Assembly (NCBI GenBank): GCA_910585485.1
Contig: CAJUEZ010000004.1
Span: 8,206-72,205, forward strand
DNA from: an uncultured Clostridia bacterium
Lineage (GTDB): Bacteria; Bacillota; Clostridia; UBA1381
Direction of reading: 5' to 3'
Length of the DNA stretch: 64,000 nt
Positions 19,573 to 28,893 of the stretch are shown here, piece by piece; the first letter of the stretch is position 1; each line of letters begins with the position of its first letter. Under the pieces are notes generated by a model. It had not been told where the DNA came from and did no database searches. It was given only the letters and a program-made list of their open reading frames with translations. The translations under genes and the position numbers were made by a program.

Positions 19573-19645
19573 TTTTGTACGCTTTTGCGTGATTATGACG
19601 CTGTTTTGTATTCCTTATTATATCATGACATGGTATAATAAACAA
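19573..19645. promoter_or_regulatory. Divergent regulatory region of the glycan locus: palindrome with two overlapping promoters
   Basis: A near-perfect 27-bp palindrome spans 19615-19641 (left half TTATTATATCATG, right half CATGGTATAATAA). It contains a TATAAT -10 box on each strand (19634-19639 rightward; 19622-19617 leftward, with TTGTTT 17 nt away as its -35). Left of it, TTTTGTACGC (19573) and TTTTGTATTC (19604) form a direct repeat with a 31-nt period, the arrangement AraC proteins often use. Confidence 0.55.
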
Positions 19646-19735
19646 TAGAAACATTATATAAAATGATAATTTTATATATAAAAATGATTGGAAAATTTGT
19701 GAAAATGCAAAAAAAGATAGGAGGTTATAGTCTAA

Positions 19736-22700
19736 ATGTGTAAAAAAATGAGTTACATTAAAAAAAGAAATTGCCAAAAAATAGCATCAGTTGTAATGAC
19801 GCTGTTTTGTTCTTTGAGCTTTATAGCTCCTGCCGCATATGCGTCAGGTCACAACGGGGAATATCCTATTGCAGAGCTTACATTGGGTAATTCTTTCGGG
19901 ATGAAAAACATCCAGCGGATAGGATGGGGCGATGTTGGAGATTACGGAACAAGGCTTGTGAGGGATGGCAGAGAGTGTCTAAAGCTCAATAAGGAGGGTT
20001 CAAAAACGCTTTTTGTCTACGTTGATGTAAATAATAAGATGCTTTATGAACCGAAAGATGCAAGGGTAGGCGTAGAAGTAGACTATTTCGATGAGGGACA
20101 TGGAAAATTTACAATAACCTACGACGGATTAACGGGGAATTTTACGGACGGCGAAATAGTACAGCTTGAAGATACGGGCGAATGGAAAACACATACCTTT
20201 TATCTTTACGACGCTGAATTTGCAAATGGCTTTTGGGCTACCGGAGGAGCATGGGATTTCAGAATCGGGGAATGGTCGGAGGTCATGGGAATGACAAACG
20301 AAGATGTTATTTTAGGAGGAATAAGAGTGAGTCAGGGATATTACGAACACGAGGTTAATGTTATTGCGTCAACCGAACATACGGGTAATATATTTGATAC
20401 CGCAGATGAAAAGGTATTTAATCTTAATATGGAAAACAACACAGCCGCACAGCAGGAAACACTGGTCGAATATACAGTGACGGATATTTATGGAAATGCT
20501 GTTGAAACGGGGGAACTTAAAAAATCCGTAAAGGGCAAAGAGAAAACAGATGAAAAACTTACAATAAAGACATCGAAAAACGGAGTGTATGTATTAAATC
20601 TGAAAGTTACAACAACAGGTCCGAATGAATTGCCTGTTACATATGAAAAACAGCAGGACTTTTCCGTTATGGATAAATTCAAAGAGGGCGAAAAGTTGAA
20701 TGAAACTCTCGGAACGGCAGGTCATACTTCGTGGGGACATGATGTGTATAAGTCAATGGAGCTTATTACCGCCGCAGGTATGGGTGCATGGCGCGATGAG
20801 TACGGCTGGGATGTAGTTGAAAGGGCAAAAGGCGATTATAAGAAATCAGATATGCACGATGAAAATGTAAACGCTATGTATAATGCCGGAGTATATCCTC
20901 TGTTTATTGCCTGCTACGGCAATCCTTTGTATGATGAGTATAGGTCTGTACCGCAAACTGACGAGGGAATAAAAGCATATGCCAAATATGCGGCATTTTT
21001 GGCAGAACAGTATAAAGGGAAAATTAAGGCGATAGAGATATGGAATGAATATAACATTGCTCCGTTTAACCCTAATATGCTTGATGCAGAGCATTATGTA
21101 AAAATGCTCAAGGCTTGTTATCAGGAAATAAAGAAGGTTAATCCTGACATTCCCGTGATAGGAATAGACTGCGCAGGAGTGGATATTGATTTTATGAAAA
21201 AGGTATTTGACGCAGGCGGATATGAATATATGGACGTGGTTTCAGTACATCCGTACTATGTATATAAGGAACAGCGTTTTGACGACCAAGAATGGGCAAA
21301 ATGGGTACTTGAAGTTAAGGACTTAATGAAACAATACGGTGAGCCTAAAGAAATATGGCTTACGGAAATGGGATGGCCCACACATAAGACGGAAGAACGG
21401 ACAGATATGCTTCAATATACAGATGAGCAGCAGGGAAAATATCAGACAAGAATGTATATGACCTGTCGTGCAAATGACTTTGGTAAAAGAATATTCATGT
21501 ATGGTTTTGAGGAGAAAGGTGTTCAGCCCGGCAACCCTGAGCATCATTTCGGAATAGTACGCTCCGAGTATAACGTCAGAACTCCTTTGGCGGCAAAGCC
21601 TGCGTTAATAGCAGTGGCGGCAATGAATAAGCTGATTGGAAATTCCGATTATGTGGACAGTGTTTATTTTAATGAAGATACTTCCGCGCACCGCTTTACG
21701 GACAGGGACAGCAACGAGCAAACCATTGCGATATGGAGTAGTCGGGAGGATAATGTTTCGCTTAATCTTGGAGCGACAGAGGTTACAGTGATTGACTTAT
21801 ATGGAAATATTGTAGATACATTCAGAAGTCAAAACGGAATTTATCAATTTGATTTGAATGATGACCAATATTATATCCAGGGAAAGTTTACGGCTTTTTC
21901 AAAGGCGGATACTGATATTACAACGGAATATCCTCATGAGGTTGTAAAGGGAAATACTTTCAATATTAAAGTTGCAGATAAACAGAAAAGGAATTTAAGA
22001 ATAGATGTTAAATGCGATGACGCGTTTACAATAGAAGAAAATAACGGAGTTGTAAACGGTGATGGCAAGGTTTCAATGAAGGTTATGAAAGAGGACAGCG
22101 ATTTACATAATGTCTTTGTCAATATTTATGAAGGTGAGCAGATTGTGTTATCTTCAAGATATACAATAAAAATAGGTTCTCAGATGAGCGGAGAATTTAT
22201 GCTGGTAACAACCGAAACAACTCCGAGAAGACAGCGGCTTGTCAACCGCCTGAAAAATCAGACGGACAGTACAACTATTTCGGGAAGCTGTGAAATTATC
22301 GCTCCGGAGGAATTGGCAAGCGCGGCAAAGAAAACAAGATTTTTAAATATACGTCCGGGAGATACAGTGAGCGTTCCTATAAATTTACCTGAACAGTTAA
22401 CGACACGAAGCTGGAATATTACAATGCGTTACGAGCTTGATGACGGTACGGTTTGGGAAGATTCGGGGCATATCAATGAAACAGTAGCTCAAAAGGCGGA
22501 TACCCCTCCTGTTATTGATGGAGTTTTAGCAAATTCCGAATGGAAAGGTAGTTTGTTTGAAGCGAAAAGTAAGTCGGAGGCTATTGATTTGAACGGTGCT
22601 TGGGGCGGAGAAAAGGATATTAGTCTTACGGGACGAGTGATGTATGACAGCGAAAATCTTTATTTGGGACTTACGGTAAAAGATAATGCCTTTGTGCAGG

Positions 22701-23116
22701 AAAAGACGGGCGCGGATATATGGAACGGAGATTGTGTTCAGCTTGCTATTGAAGATTTTTCAGAGGAAGAAAGAGATGCGAACACTTCAAAGTTCACCGA
22801 GATAGGAATTGCACAGACAAAAGTTGGTCCAACTATATGGAGATATAATTCTTGCTATGACTTGCCAAGCGGCGAAATTAAAAATGCAGAAACAAAGATA
22901 AAGCGTATAGGAACGGAAACCATATATGAAATTAAAATTCCGTTTTCCGAGCTTTTCAAAGAGGGATATGTATTAAAAGCTGATAAAACTATGGGCTTTT
23001 CAATAGTGGTAAATGATGCTGATAACAAGGAACGAAAGGGGTGGATTGAATATAACAGCGGCGTTGGCAGAGATAAAAACTCAAAGCTGTTTGGCACTTT
23101 GAAGTTTGCAAGCTGA
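19736..23116 (+). CDS. Exported clan GH-A glycosidase (GH39/GH5-like) with CBM9-like C-terminal domain
   Basis: The 1126-residue protein has a signal peptide (hydrophobic residues 15-34, cut near AYASG). An N-terminal beta-sandwich (residues 40-220) and an Ig-like domain (220-310) follow. Then comes a TIM barrel with acid/base Glu in EIWNEYN (Glu438) and nucleophile Glu in WLTEMGW (Glu544). The last 200 residues (APPVIDG-like start, then DSENLYLGLTVKDNAF and WNGDCVQLAIED) match the CBM9/DOMON fold that binds sugar ends. The exact GH family and substrate are not certain. AGGAGGT lies 11 nt upstream of the start. It opens a run of genes in one direction that continues to 42318. Confidence 0.82.
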   Translation: MCKKMSYIKKRNCQKIASVVMTLFCSLSFIAPAAYASGHNGEYPIAELTLGNSFGMKNIQRIGWGDVGDYGTRLVRDGRECLKLNKEGSKTLFVYVDVNNKMLYEPKDARVGVEVDYFDEGHGKFTITYDGLTGNFTDGEIVQLEDTGEWKTHTFYLYDAEFANGFWATGGAWDFRIGEWSEVMGMTNEDVILGGIRVSQGYYEHEVNVIASTEHTGNIFDTADEKVFNLNMENNTAAQQETLVEYTVTDIYGNAVETGELKKSVKGKEKTDEKLTIKTSKNGVYVLNLKVTTTGPNELPVTYEKQQDFSVMDKFKEGEKLNETLGTAGHTSWGHDVYKSMELITAAGMGAWRDEYGWDVVERAKGDYKKSDMHDENVNAMYNAGVYPLFIACYGNPLYDEYRSVPQTDEGIKAYAKYAAFLAEQYKGKIKAIEIWNEYNIAPFNPNMLDAEHYVKMLKACYQEIKKVNPDIPVIGIDCAGVDIDFMKKVFDAGGYEYMDVVSVHPYYVYKEQRFDDQEWAKWVLEVKDLMKQYGEPKEIWLTEMGWPTHKTEERTDMLQYTDEQQGKYQTRMYMTCRANDFGKRIFMYGFEEKGVQPGNPEHHFGIVRSEYNVRTPLAAKPALIAVAAMNKLIGNSDYVDSVYFNEDTSAHRFTDRDSNEQTIAIWSSREDNVSLNLGATEVTVIDLYGNIVDTFRSQNGIYQFDLNDDQYYIQGKFTAFSKADTDITTEYPHEVVKGNTFNIKVADKQKRNLRIDVKCDDAFTIEENNGVVNGDGKVSMKVMKEDSDLHNVFVNIYEGEQIVLSSRYTIKIGSQMSGEFMLVTTETTPRRQRLVNRLKNQTDSTTISGSCEIIAPEELASAAKKTRFLNIRPGDTVSVPINLPEQLTTRSWNITMRYELDDGTVWEDSGHINETVAQKADTPPVIDGVLANSEWKGSLFEAKSKSEAIDLNGAWGGEKDISLTGRVMYDSENLYLGLTVKDNAFVQEKTGADIWNGDCVQLAIEDFSEEERDANTSKFTEIGIAQTKVGPTIWRYNSCYDLPSGEIKNAETKIKRIGTETIYEIKIPFSELFKEGYVLKADKTMGFSIVVNDADNKERKGWIEYNSGVGRDKNSKLFGTLKFAS

Positions 23117-23167
23117 CGCATATAAAATAGAAGCAAATAAGCAATTGTAAAAGAAAGGAAGGAAAAA

Positions 23168-26100
23168 ATGAAGAAAATCAGTCTATTTTTAACATTAACA
23201 ATGTTATGTTCAATGTTGGTAATGCCAATACATAGTAGTGCGGCGGGTAAAATATTTGAAGAGGATTTTGAAAGCTATTCATCTGTTTCAGATATGCCGA
23301 TAGGTACAGGCATATGGGAATGGGGTGATAACCCTTCTTCGGAAAAGTCGGAGATAGTTACGGAAGATGGCGGTAATAAAGCGTTTGCGCTGAAATTGAC
23401 CTCTGATACTAATTCTATATGGTTAGACCGTAGGTTATCAAGCAGCGGAAATGAAGTCTTAAAAATAAAAATGAGCGTAAAAACGGATACAACAGCTCTA
23501 AGAATCCCATTGAGCGTTTACGGAGCGGGCGGAGATTTTATGTTTGCTATTTTTCTTGACGGAAAAATTAAAACGCTTAACGGAGAGCAAACAGAATTTG
23601 CAAGCTATGAAGCAAACAAATGGTATGACCTTGAAACAGATTTCAATTTTGAAACAAAAACTTATGATATAACTGTTATTGATGAGGCAGGAACGAAATC
23701 TGTAACTGAGAATGTGCCTTTTGGAAATGCAGGCATGAGCAATATAGACCGTATAAGGTTACAATGCTGGGATAACTTAAACGGAAATGTATTCTTTGAC
23801 GATTTTTCAGCGGAAAGCTATGTAAAAGAAAGTGAAGTAATACCCGCAGGTGCAATAAGTGATAATTTTAACGGCTATAATTCAGTTTCGGATATGTCTG
23901 CTTGGAATTTTAGCGGCGCACAGAATAAGGCTGAGATAGTAAGCGATGTAAGCGGTAAAGCTCTTGCATTGCATTTGGACTCGGCAACAGACAGTATTTG
24001 GGCTATAAGACCGTTTACACAGATAAATACGGGTAATGTTAAAATCAAAACATCTGTTAAAACTGATAATACAGGACTTACAGTGCCTCTCGGAATACAT
24101 TGCGACAGTGACCCTTGGTTTGTATATGCTATGTTTACAAACGGGGTAATCAAAACAGAGGACGGCACTGAATTTGCAACGTATGAAGCGAATCAATGGT
24201 ATAAGGTTGAAGCTGATTTTAACCTTTCGGAAAAGACCTACAATGTTACTATAATAGGTCCTGATGGCGTAGAACGCGAAACAAAAGATGTTCCCTTCAG
24301 AAATCAGTCATTATCAGCAATTAGCTCGGTATGGCTGCAATGCTGGTCAAAAATTGATGCAAACGCGTATTTTGATGATTTCTATGTAGAGCAGTATTAT
24401 AAAGCACCATCTTTACCTACGTCTAAGGTTAAAGTATATGACAGCAATAATGAGGTTGTGGAAAATTGGAACAGTATTCCATCTGACATCTCATCAATAT
24501 CACTTGATTTCAGCACACCGATGAAATCATCATCGTTTACCACAGACACCGTCAAACTGACAAACACCTCTAATAATGAAAATGTATCCTACATGGGAAC
24601 ATTAGATGGAAGCGTATATACTATCGTTCCGAGCAGTCTTGCGGCAAATACTACATATAATCTGTTAATTAGCAAGGATATAGAAAATATTTCAGGTGCA
24701 AAAATGGCAGAGGATGTAACGGTTGTTTTGACAACGAGTGATGCGGTTGTTGACCCGCCGGCTTCACCTGACCCCTCAACATCAATTCTTGTAGATGAAA
24801 AGTTTGATAATTATTCAGCAGTAAGCGAAATGACAAACGAAAACAGATGGTATTGGGGTGAGAATAATTCGCAGAATAAATCAGAAATAAAGACTGAGGG
24901 TGAAAATAAAGTATTTGCGCTTAATTTGGACTCAAGTACAGATAATATTTCGTTACTGCGCGATTTTGACGAGGTTACAGACAAATATTTGAAAGTATCA
25001 GTTGATGCAAAATCAAGCGACACAGAACTTACAGTGCCGATAAGCATAAACGATTATAATATATTTGTAATGTTTGACCATGCGAAAATCAAGGCAAATG
25101 ATACAGAGATAATGACGTATGAGGCAAACAAATGGTACAATATCACAGCGTATTTTGATATTGCTGCAAAGACATATGACGTTGTTATAACAGATGAAAA
25201 CGGACAGAAAACAGTATTGAAAAATGCAACAACAAGTCAGACCAAAATTGCAAATGTAAAAATGCAGTGCTGGGCAAAGAGAGATGCAACAGCTTCATTT
25301 GACAATTTGTATGTTGAGAAATTGGATGAAAAGCCTGTAATTGAAGACACTCCCACACCAACATCAAAATTGATTGAAGATGATTTTGAAGCGTACAATA
25401 CAGTTAATGATATGAGTTCATATGGTTGGGGAGAAAATGATTCAAAGACTAAATCTGAAATAGTAACAGAAAATAATAGTAAAGTATTTGCGCTGAAATT
25501 AGATGAAAACACAGACAGCATATGGACTTACAGAGGAATGAACAAGGTCAGCGATAAGTGCCTGAAGGTATCGGTTGATGTAAAATCAAGCGATGCAGGA
25601 CTTACTGTTCCGTTGGGAGTAACAACTATGGGCGGCGATTTGCGCTATGTTATGATGAACGGCGGAAATATCGAAGTTGAAAACGGTCCGCAGATAATGG
25701 CGTATGAAGCGGGTAAATGGTATAACATTACCGCATATTTTGATTTTTCCACAAAGACATACGACCTTGTTATTACGGATGAAAACGGCAAAATACATGT
25801 TTCGAAGGACATCGCATTTAATTTAACGGGAATAGATACATTGAGATTACAGTGCTGGTCCAAGAAAAATGCTACGGCATATTTTGATAATTTGTTGGTA
25901 GAGCAGCTTGATAAAAAGCCTGTAATTGAAGAAGACCCTGGTACTATTCCTGATGGTATTGATATAACAGATGACTTTGAGAGCTACAATACTGTTAATG
26001 ATATGGGCGTATATGGTATAACAGGAAAAGAATTGAGCAGCGTTGTAGAAGAAGCAGGAAATAAATTCTTCAGACTTGGTTTGAACAGTGAAACAGACAG

Positions 26101-27199
26101 TATATGGGCAGACAGAAGTTTTGTAAAGGTTGACGAAGGCATTTTAAATGTTAAGACAAGATTCAAATCATCAGATACAACATTGACAGTGCCGCTTAGT
26201 GTATGGAGTTCAAATGATAAATCTTTCTTCTATATTTTAGTTACAGAAGGTAAAATTTATGCCGGCGACCATGCAGAGCAGCTTGCACCGCTTAAAGTGG
26301 ATACATGGTATGATGTTGACGCGGTATTTAACGTGAATACCAAAACATATACAGTAAGTATTTCAGACGGAACAGATACTATAAAAAGCGGCAATCTTAT
26401 ATTTGGAAATACTGATATGACAGACATAAATTTTGTGAGAATGCAGTGCTGGAGTAAGGTAAATGCAAACGCTGATTTTGATAATTTGAGTATTAAATCA
26501 TCTATGGCTGTACCTGAAATTACTGAAAACAGTGTTACATTCTATAATGCGAACGGCGATGCGACAAATGAACTTACCAATGTTTCGACAGGAACCTCTA
26601 AGATTGTAATTGATTTTAAGACATATATGGATGCTGACAGTCTTGATGGCATTAAGCTGATAAATAAAAAGACTAATACAGAGGTTGCGGTCACTGCTCA
26701 AAAAACACAGAAAACATATGAAATGGTACTTGATAAGCTATTGGAGGGTAACACAACATATGCGCTTATTATTCCGGGAACTGTTAAAAACCGTAATGAC
26801 ATCGCTCTCGGCGAAGATAAGACAGTAACATTTGTTACTGAGAGCAGTGCAGGAGGTTTATCTGTTAAAATAGCGAATATATCAAACGGCGAACAAGAAG
26901 TATCGACCATGACTGATTTGATAGCGGCAGGCGCGGCAACAACGATTAGCCTGAATTATCAAAATGGTACAGAACCGCAAAATGATACAAATATATGCGT
27001 AATAACAAGCTATTATAGCGGTGAAAGACTTGTTAAAACAAGTGTTATGAATAAAACAGTAAGCAAAGATACAGTAAATACCGTCCTTAAATATGATATG
27101 CCTATTGAAAGCAAAGACGGAGTGGATTGCATAAAGGTATTTGTTTGGGATACGGTAAACAATATGAAGCCATATTGCAAGAACGCTGTTTTTAAGTAA
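23168..27199 (+). CDS. Giant exported protein with five lectin-like repeats and two Big_5-type domains
   Basis: The 1343-residue protein has a signal peptide (residues 1-26) and no catalytic motif I can find. Five copies of a roughly 190-residue beta-sandwich start at about residues 31, 231, 538, 735 and 934. Each opens with a form of DDFESYNTVNDM, has a KVSVD/T-K-S-S-D-x-x-LTVPL block and ends with a form of LRLQCWSKxNATAYFDN. This looks like a concanavalin-type (LamG/DUF1080-like) glycan-binding fold. SbsA/Big_5-like units lie at residues 415-525 and 1115-1220. The C-terminal module ends in IKVFVWDTVNNMKPY, shared with the M6 protease. Inferred: a multivalent surface glycan binder or scaffold for the neighbouring enzymes. 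Confidence 0.75.
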   Translation: MKKISLFLTLTMLCSMLVMPIHSSAAGKIFEEDFESYSSVSDMPIGTGIWEWGDNPSSEKSEIVTEDGGNKAFALKLTSDTNSIWLDRRLSSSGNEVLKIKMSVKTDTTALRIPLSVYGAGGDFMFAIFLDGKIKTLNGEQTEFASYEANKWYDLETDFNFETKTYDITVIDEAGTKSVTENVPFGNAGMSNIDRIRLQCWDNLNGNVFFDDFSAESYVKESEVIPAGAISDNFNGYNSVSDMSAWNFSGAQNKAEIVSDVSGKALALHLDSATDSIWAIRPFTQINTGNVKIKTSVKTDNTGLTVPLGIHCDSDPWFVYAMFTNGVIKTEDGTEFATYEANQWYKVEADFNLSEKTYNVTIIGPDGVERETKDVPFRNQSLSAISSVWLQCWSKIDANAYFDDFYVEQYYKAPSLPTSKVKVYDSNNEVVENWNSIPSDISSISLDFSTPMKSSSFTTDTVKLTNTSNNENVSYMGTLDGSVYTIVPSSLAANTTYNLLISKDIENISGAKMAEDVTVVLTTSDAVVDPPASPDPSTSILVDEKFDNYSAVSEMTNENRWYWGENNSQNKSEIKTEGENKVFALNLDSSTDNISLLRDFDEVTDKYLKVSVDAKSSDTELTVPISINDYNIFVMFDHAKIKANDTEIMTYEANKWYNITAYFDIAAKTYDVVITDENGQKTVLKNATTSQTKIANVKMQCWAKRDATASFDNLYVEKLDEKPVIEDTPTPTSKLIEDDFEAYNTVNDMSSYGWGENDSKTKSEIVTENNSKVFALKLDENTDSIWTYRGMNKVSDKCLKVSVDVKSSDAGLTVPLGVTTMGGDLRYVMMNGGNIEVENGPQIMAYEAGKWYNITAYFDFSTKTYDLVITDENGKIHVSKDIAFNLTGIDTLRLQCWSKKNATAYFDNLLVEQLDKKPVIEEDPGTIPDGIDITDDFESYNTVNDMGVYGITGKELSSVVEEAGNKFFRLGLNSETDSIWADRSFVKVDEGILNVKTRFKSSDTTLTVPLSVWSSNDKSFFYILVTEGKIYAGDHAEQLAPLKVDTWYDVDAVFNVNTKTYTVSISDGTDTIKSGNLIFGNTDMTDINFVRMQCWSKVNANADFDNLSIKSSMAVPEITENSVTFYNANGDATNELTNVSTGTSKIVIDFKTYMDADSLDGIKLINKKTNTEVAVTAQKTQKTYEMVLDKLLEGNTTYALIIPGTVKNRNDIALGEDKTVTFVTESSAGGLSVKIANISNGEQEVSTMTDLIAAGAATTISLNYQNGTEPQNDTNICVITSYYSGERLVKTSVMNKTVSKDTVNTVLKYDMPIESKDGVDCIKVFVWDTVNNMKPYCKNAVFK

Positions 27200-27207
27200 T
27201 TAAACTA

Positions 27208-27236
27208 TGCAGTCCCGCAGTTTTCCTGTGGGGCTG
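27208..27236 (+). terminator. Stem-loop between the lectin-like gene and the next GH gene
   Basis: GCAGTCCCGCAG and CTGTGGGGCTGC form a 12-bp stem with two G-T pairs around a 5-nt loop, 8 nt after the stop codon. There is no T tract, so it may act as a partial terminator or mRNA stabiliser that lowers expression of later genes. Confidence 0.5.
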
Positions 27237-27263
27237 CGTATAACAGAAATGGTAGGGATTGCT

Positions 27264-28865
27264 ATGAAATTTTTTAAACGATGCTTTTTGGGAATTTGCA
27301 TTATTGCACTGCTTTTGCAAACGGTAGTATCGGCATTTAATGTAGAAAAGGTTATCGGAATTGATATTAACAGTGAAACATTCTGCAATGCTTTTATAAG
27401 GTCAGCGGATAAAGTTTTTTACTCGGATATATATAATAAGACATTAAAAAGCAAGACTTTAGAACTTGAGGAAAAGGTTACAGACCATACGGGAGCAATA
27501 GTGTGGTCGGACAACAAAGCAATTACAATCAATGCAAAATCAAGAATATTAGAAGCGGTTGTGCCGGAAGTTAATAACAATGGACTATATACATTGGAAA
27601 TGACACTGAAACAAAACGGCACTGTATGCGATGTGTTTAACGGTGAATTTACCGTAACAGAAGGTAAACGGACAACAGATGACGTCGGAGTATGCACACA
27701 TTTACATCTTTACGGAGATAAAGAAAATGTCAGCTTACTAAAAAATCTTGGTTTTTCCATGATTCGAGATGAAGCTATGTGGGATTTTGTTGAAAATTCA
27801 AGAGGGCAATATAAAATCCCTGACAGAGTTCAAAGTTATGTAGAATATGCCAATCAGAAAAATCTTGATATTTTAATGCCGCTTACATACGGAAATCATT
27901 TGTATATGTCAAACACAAGTCAGATGCCATACACTGATGAACAAATAAATGCTTATGTAAATTACTGCAAATTTGTAGTTTCGCATTTTAGAGATGAAGT
28001 AAAATATTTTGAGATTTGGAATGAACCTAATATTACTGCGTTTAATCCCGAAAACCGAACAGCGGCAGATTATACGAAATTACTAAAAGCTGCTTATGAG
28101 GGAATAAAATCTGTCAATCCTAATGCCGTTGTCATAGGCGGAGTATGTGCTACTCCCGATAATGTTCACGAATATTATGAGAGCTTGAATAGCGTAGGAG
28201 CATATAACTACATGGATGCAATAAGCATACACCCGTATTCGTGCTTCGGAACAAATCCGATAGGTGAAGGAAACAGAGAGTTTGAATGGGTTGTTAATAT
28301 GCTTGAGAAGTATAATAAACCTATTTGGGTATCAGAGGTCGGATATTACAGTCAGCCTAAATTCAGCGAGGAAGAACAGGCGGCATACGAAGCAAGGACA
28401 GCGGTATTATATAAAGCTAACGGTAAAGTAGACAAGGTGTTTTTCTATGACTTGCAAGACGATGGTAATGATGCGTCAAATGCAGAGCATAATTTTGGTA
28501 TGATTACATCTGATTTAAGAACAAAGCCGAATTTTGCTTCGGTTGCGGCAGCAGTTCATTTCACAGGTAATGCTGAAATTAAAGAAACAAAGCGGGCAAA
28601 TGAATACAGCTTGTTTAAATTCCGAAATGATACCGAAAATGAAGATATTTATGCCTTATGGACAAAGGGCGGAAGAAGCATAAATGCAAACATAACATAT
28701 GGTAATGCGTTTGAGGCTGAATTATCAGGAAATAATCTGAATATAACATTGCCTCAAACAGATAAAAATCTATATTATGCGGATTGTTTCGGAAAAGAAA
28801 CTCAAGTGCAGAACGGATATAATTTTACACTTGATTATAAGCCGGCATATATTATTTGCCGATAA
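27264..28865 (+). CDS. Exported clan GH-A glycosidase (GH39-like)
   Basis: The start at 27264 is chosen because it gives a clean signal peptide (MKFFKRCFLGICIIALLLQT). The frame is open from 27207, but that start lies in the preceding hairpin. After an Ig-like domain (residues 30-130) comes a TIM barrel with acid/base Glu254 in FEIWNEPN and nucleophile Glu358 in VSEVGYY, 104 residues apart as in the 19736 enzyme (106 apart). The two enzymes share layout and are probably paralogues with different substrates or cutting modes. This one lacks the CBM9 domain. It is likely secreted and held near the wall by neighbouring SLH proteins, which is inference. Confidence 0.82.
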   Translation: MKFFKRCFLGICIIALLLQTVVSAFNVEKVIGIDINSETFCNAFIRSADKVFYSDIYNKTLKSKTLELEEKVTDHTGAIVWSDNKAITINAKSRILEAVVPEVNNNGLYTLEMTLKQNGTVCDVFNGEFTVTEGKRTTDDVGVCTHLHLYGDKENVSLLKNLGFSMIRDEAMWDFVENSRGQYKIPDRVQSYVEYANQKNLDILMPLTYGNHLYMSNTSQMPYTDEQINAYVNYCKFVVSHFRDEVKYFEIWNEPNITAFNPENRTAADYTKLLKAAYEGIKSVNPNAVVIGGVCATPDNVHEYYESLNSVGAYNYMDAISIHPYSCFGTNPIGEGNREFEWVVNMLEKYNKPIWVSEVGYYSQPKFSEEEQAAYEARTAVLYKANGKVDKVFFYDLQDDGNDASNAEHNFGMITSDLRTKPNFASVAAAVHFTGNAEIKETKRANEYSLFKFRNDTENEDIYALWTKGGRSINANITYGNAFEAELSGNNLNITLPQTDKNLYYADCFGKETQVQNGYNFTLDYKPAYIICR

Positions 28866-28893
28866 GCCAATCAAAACAGAGAGGAGATTTTTA

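Noticed and set aside
27207..27263. Longer N-terminus for the second GH-A enzyme starting at 27207
   Set aside because: That ATG lies in the hairpin after the previous gene and would bury the signal peptide behind 19 extra residues.
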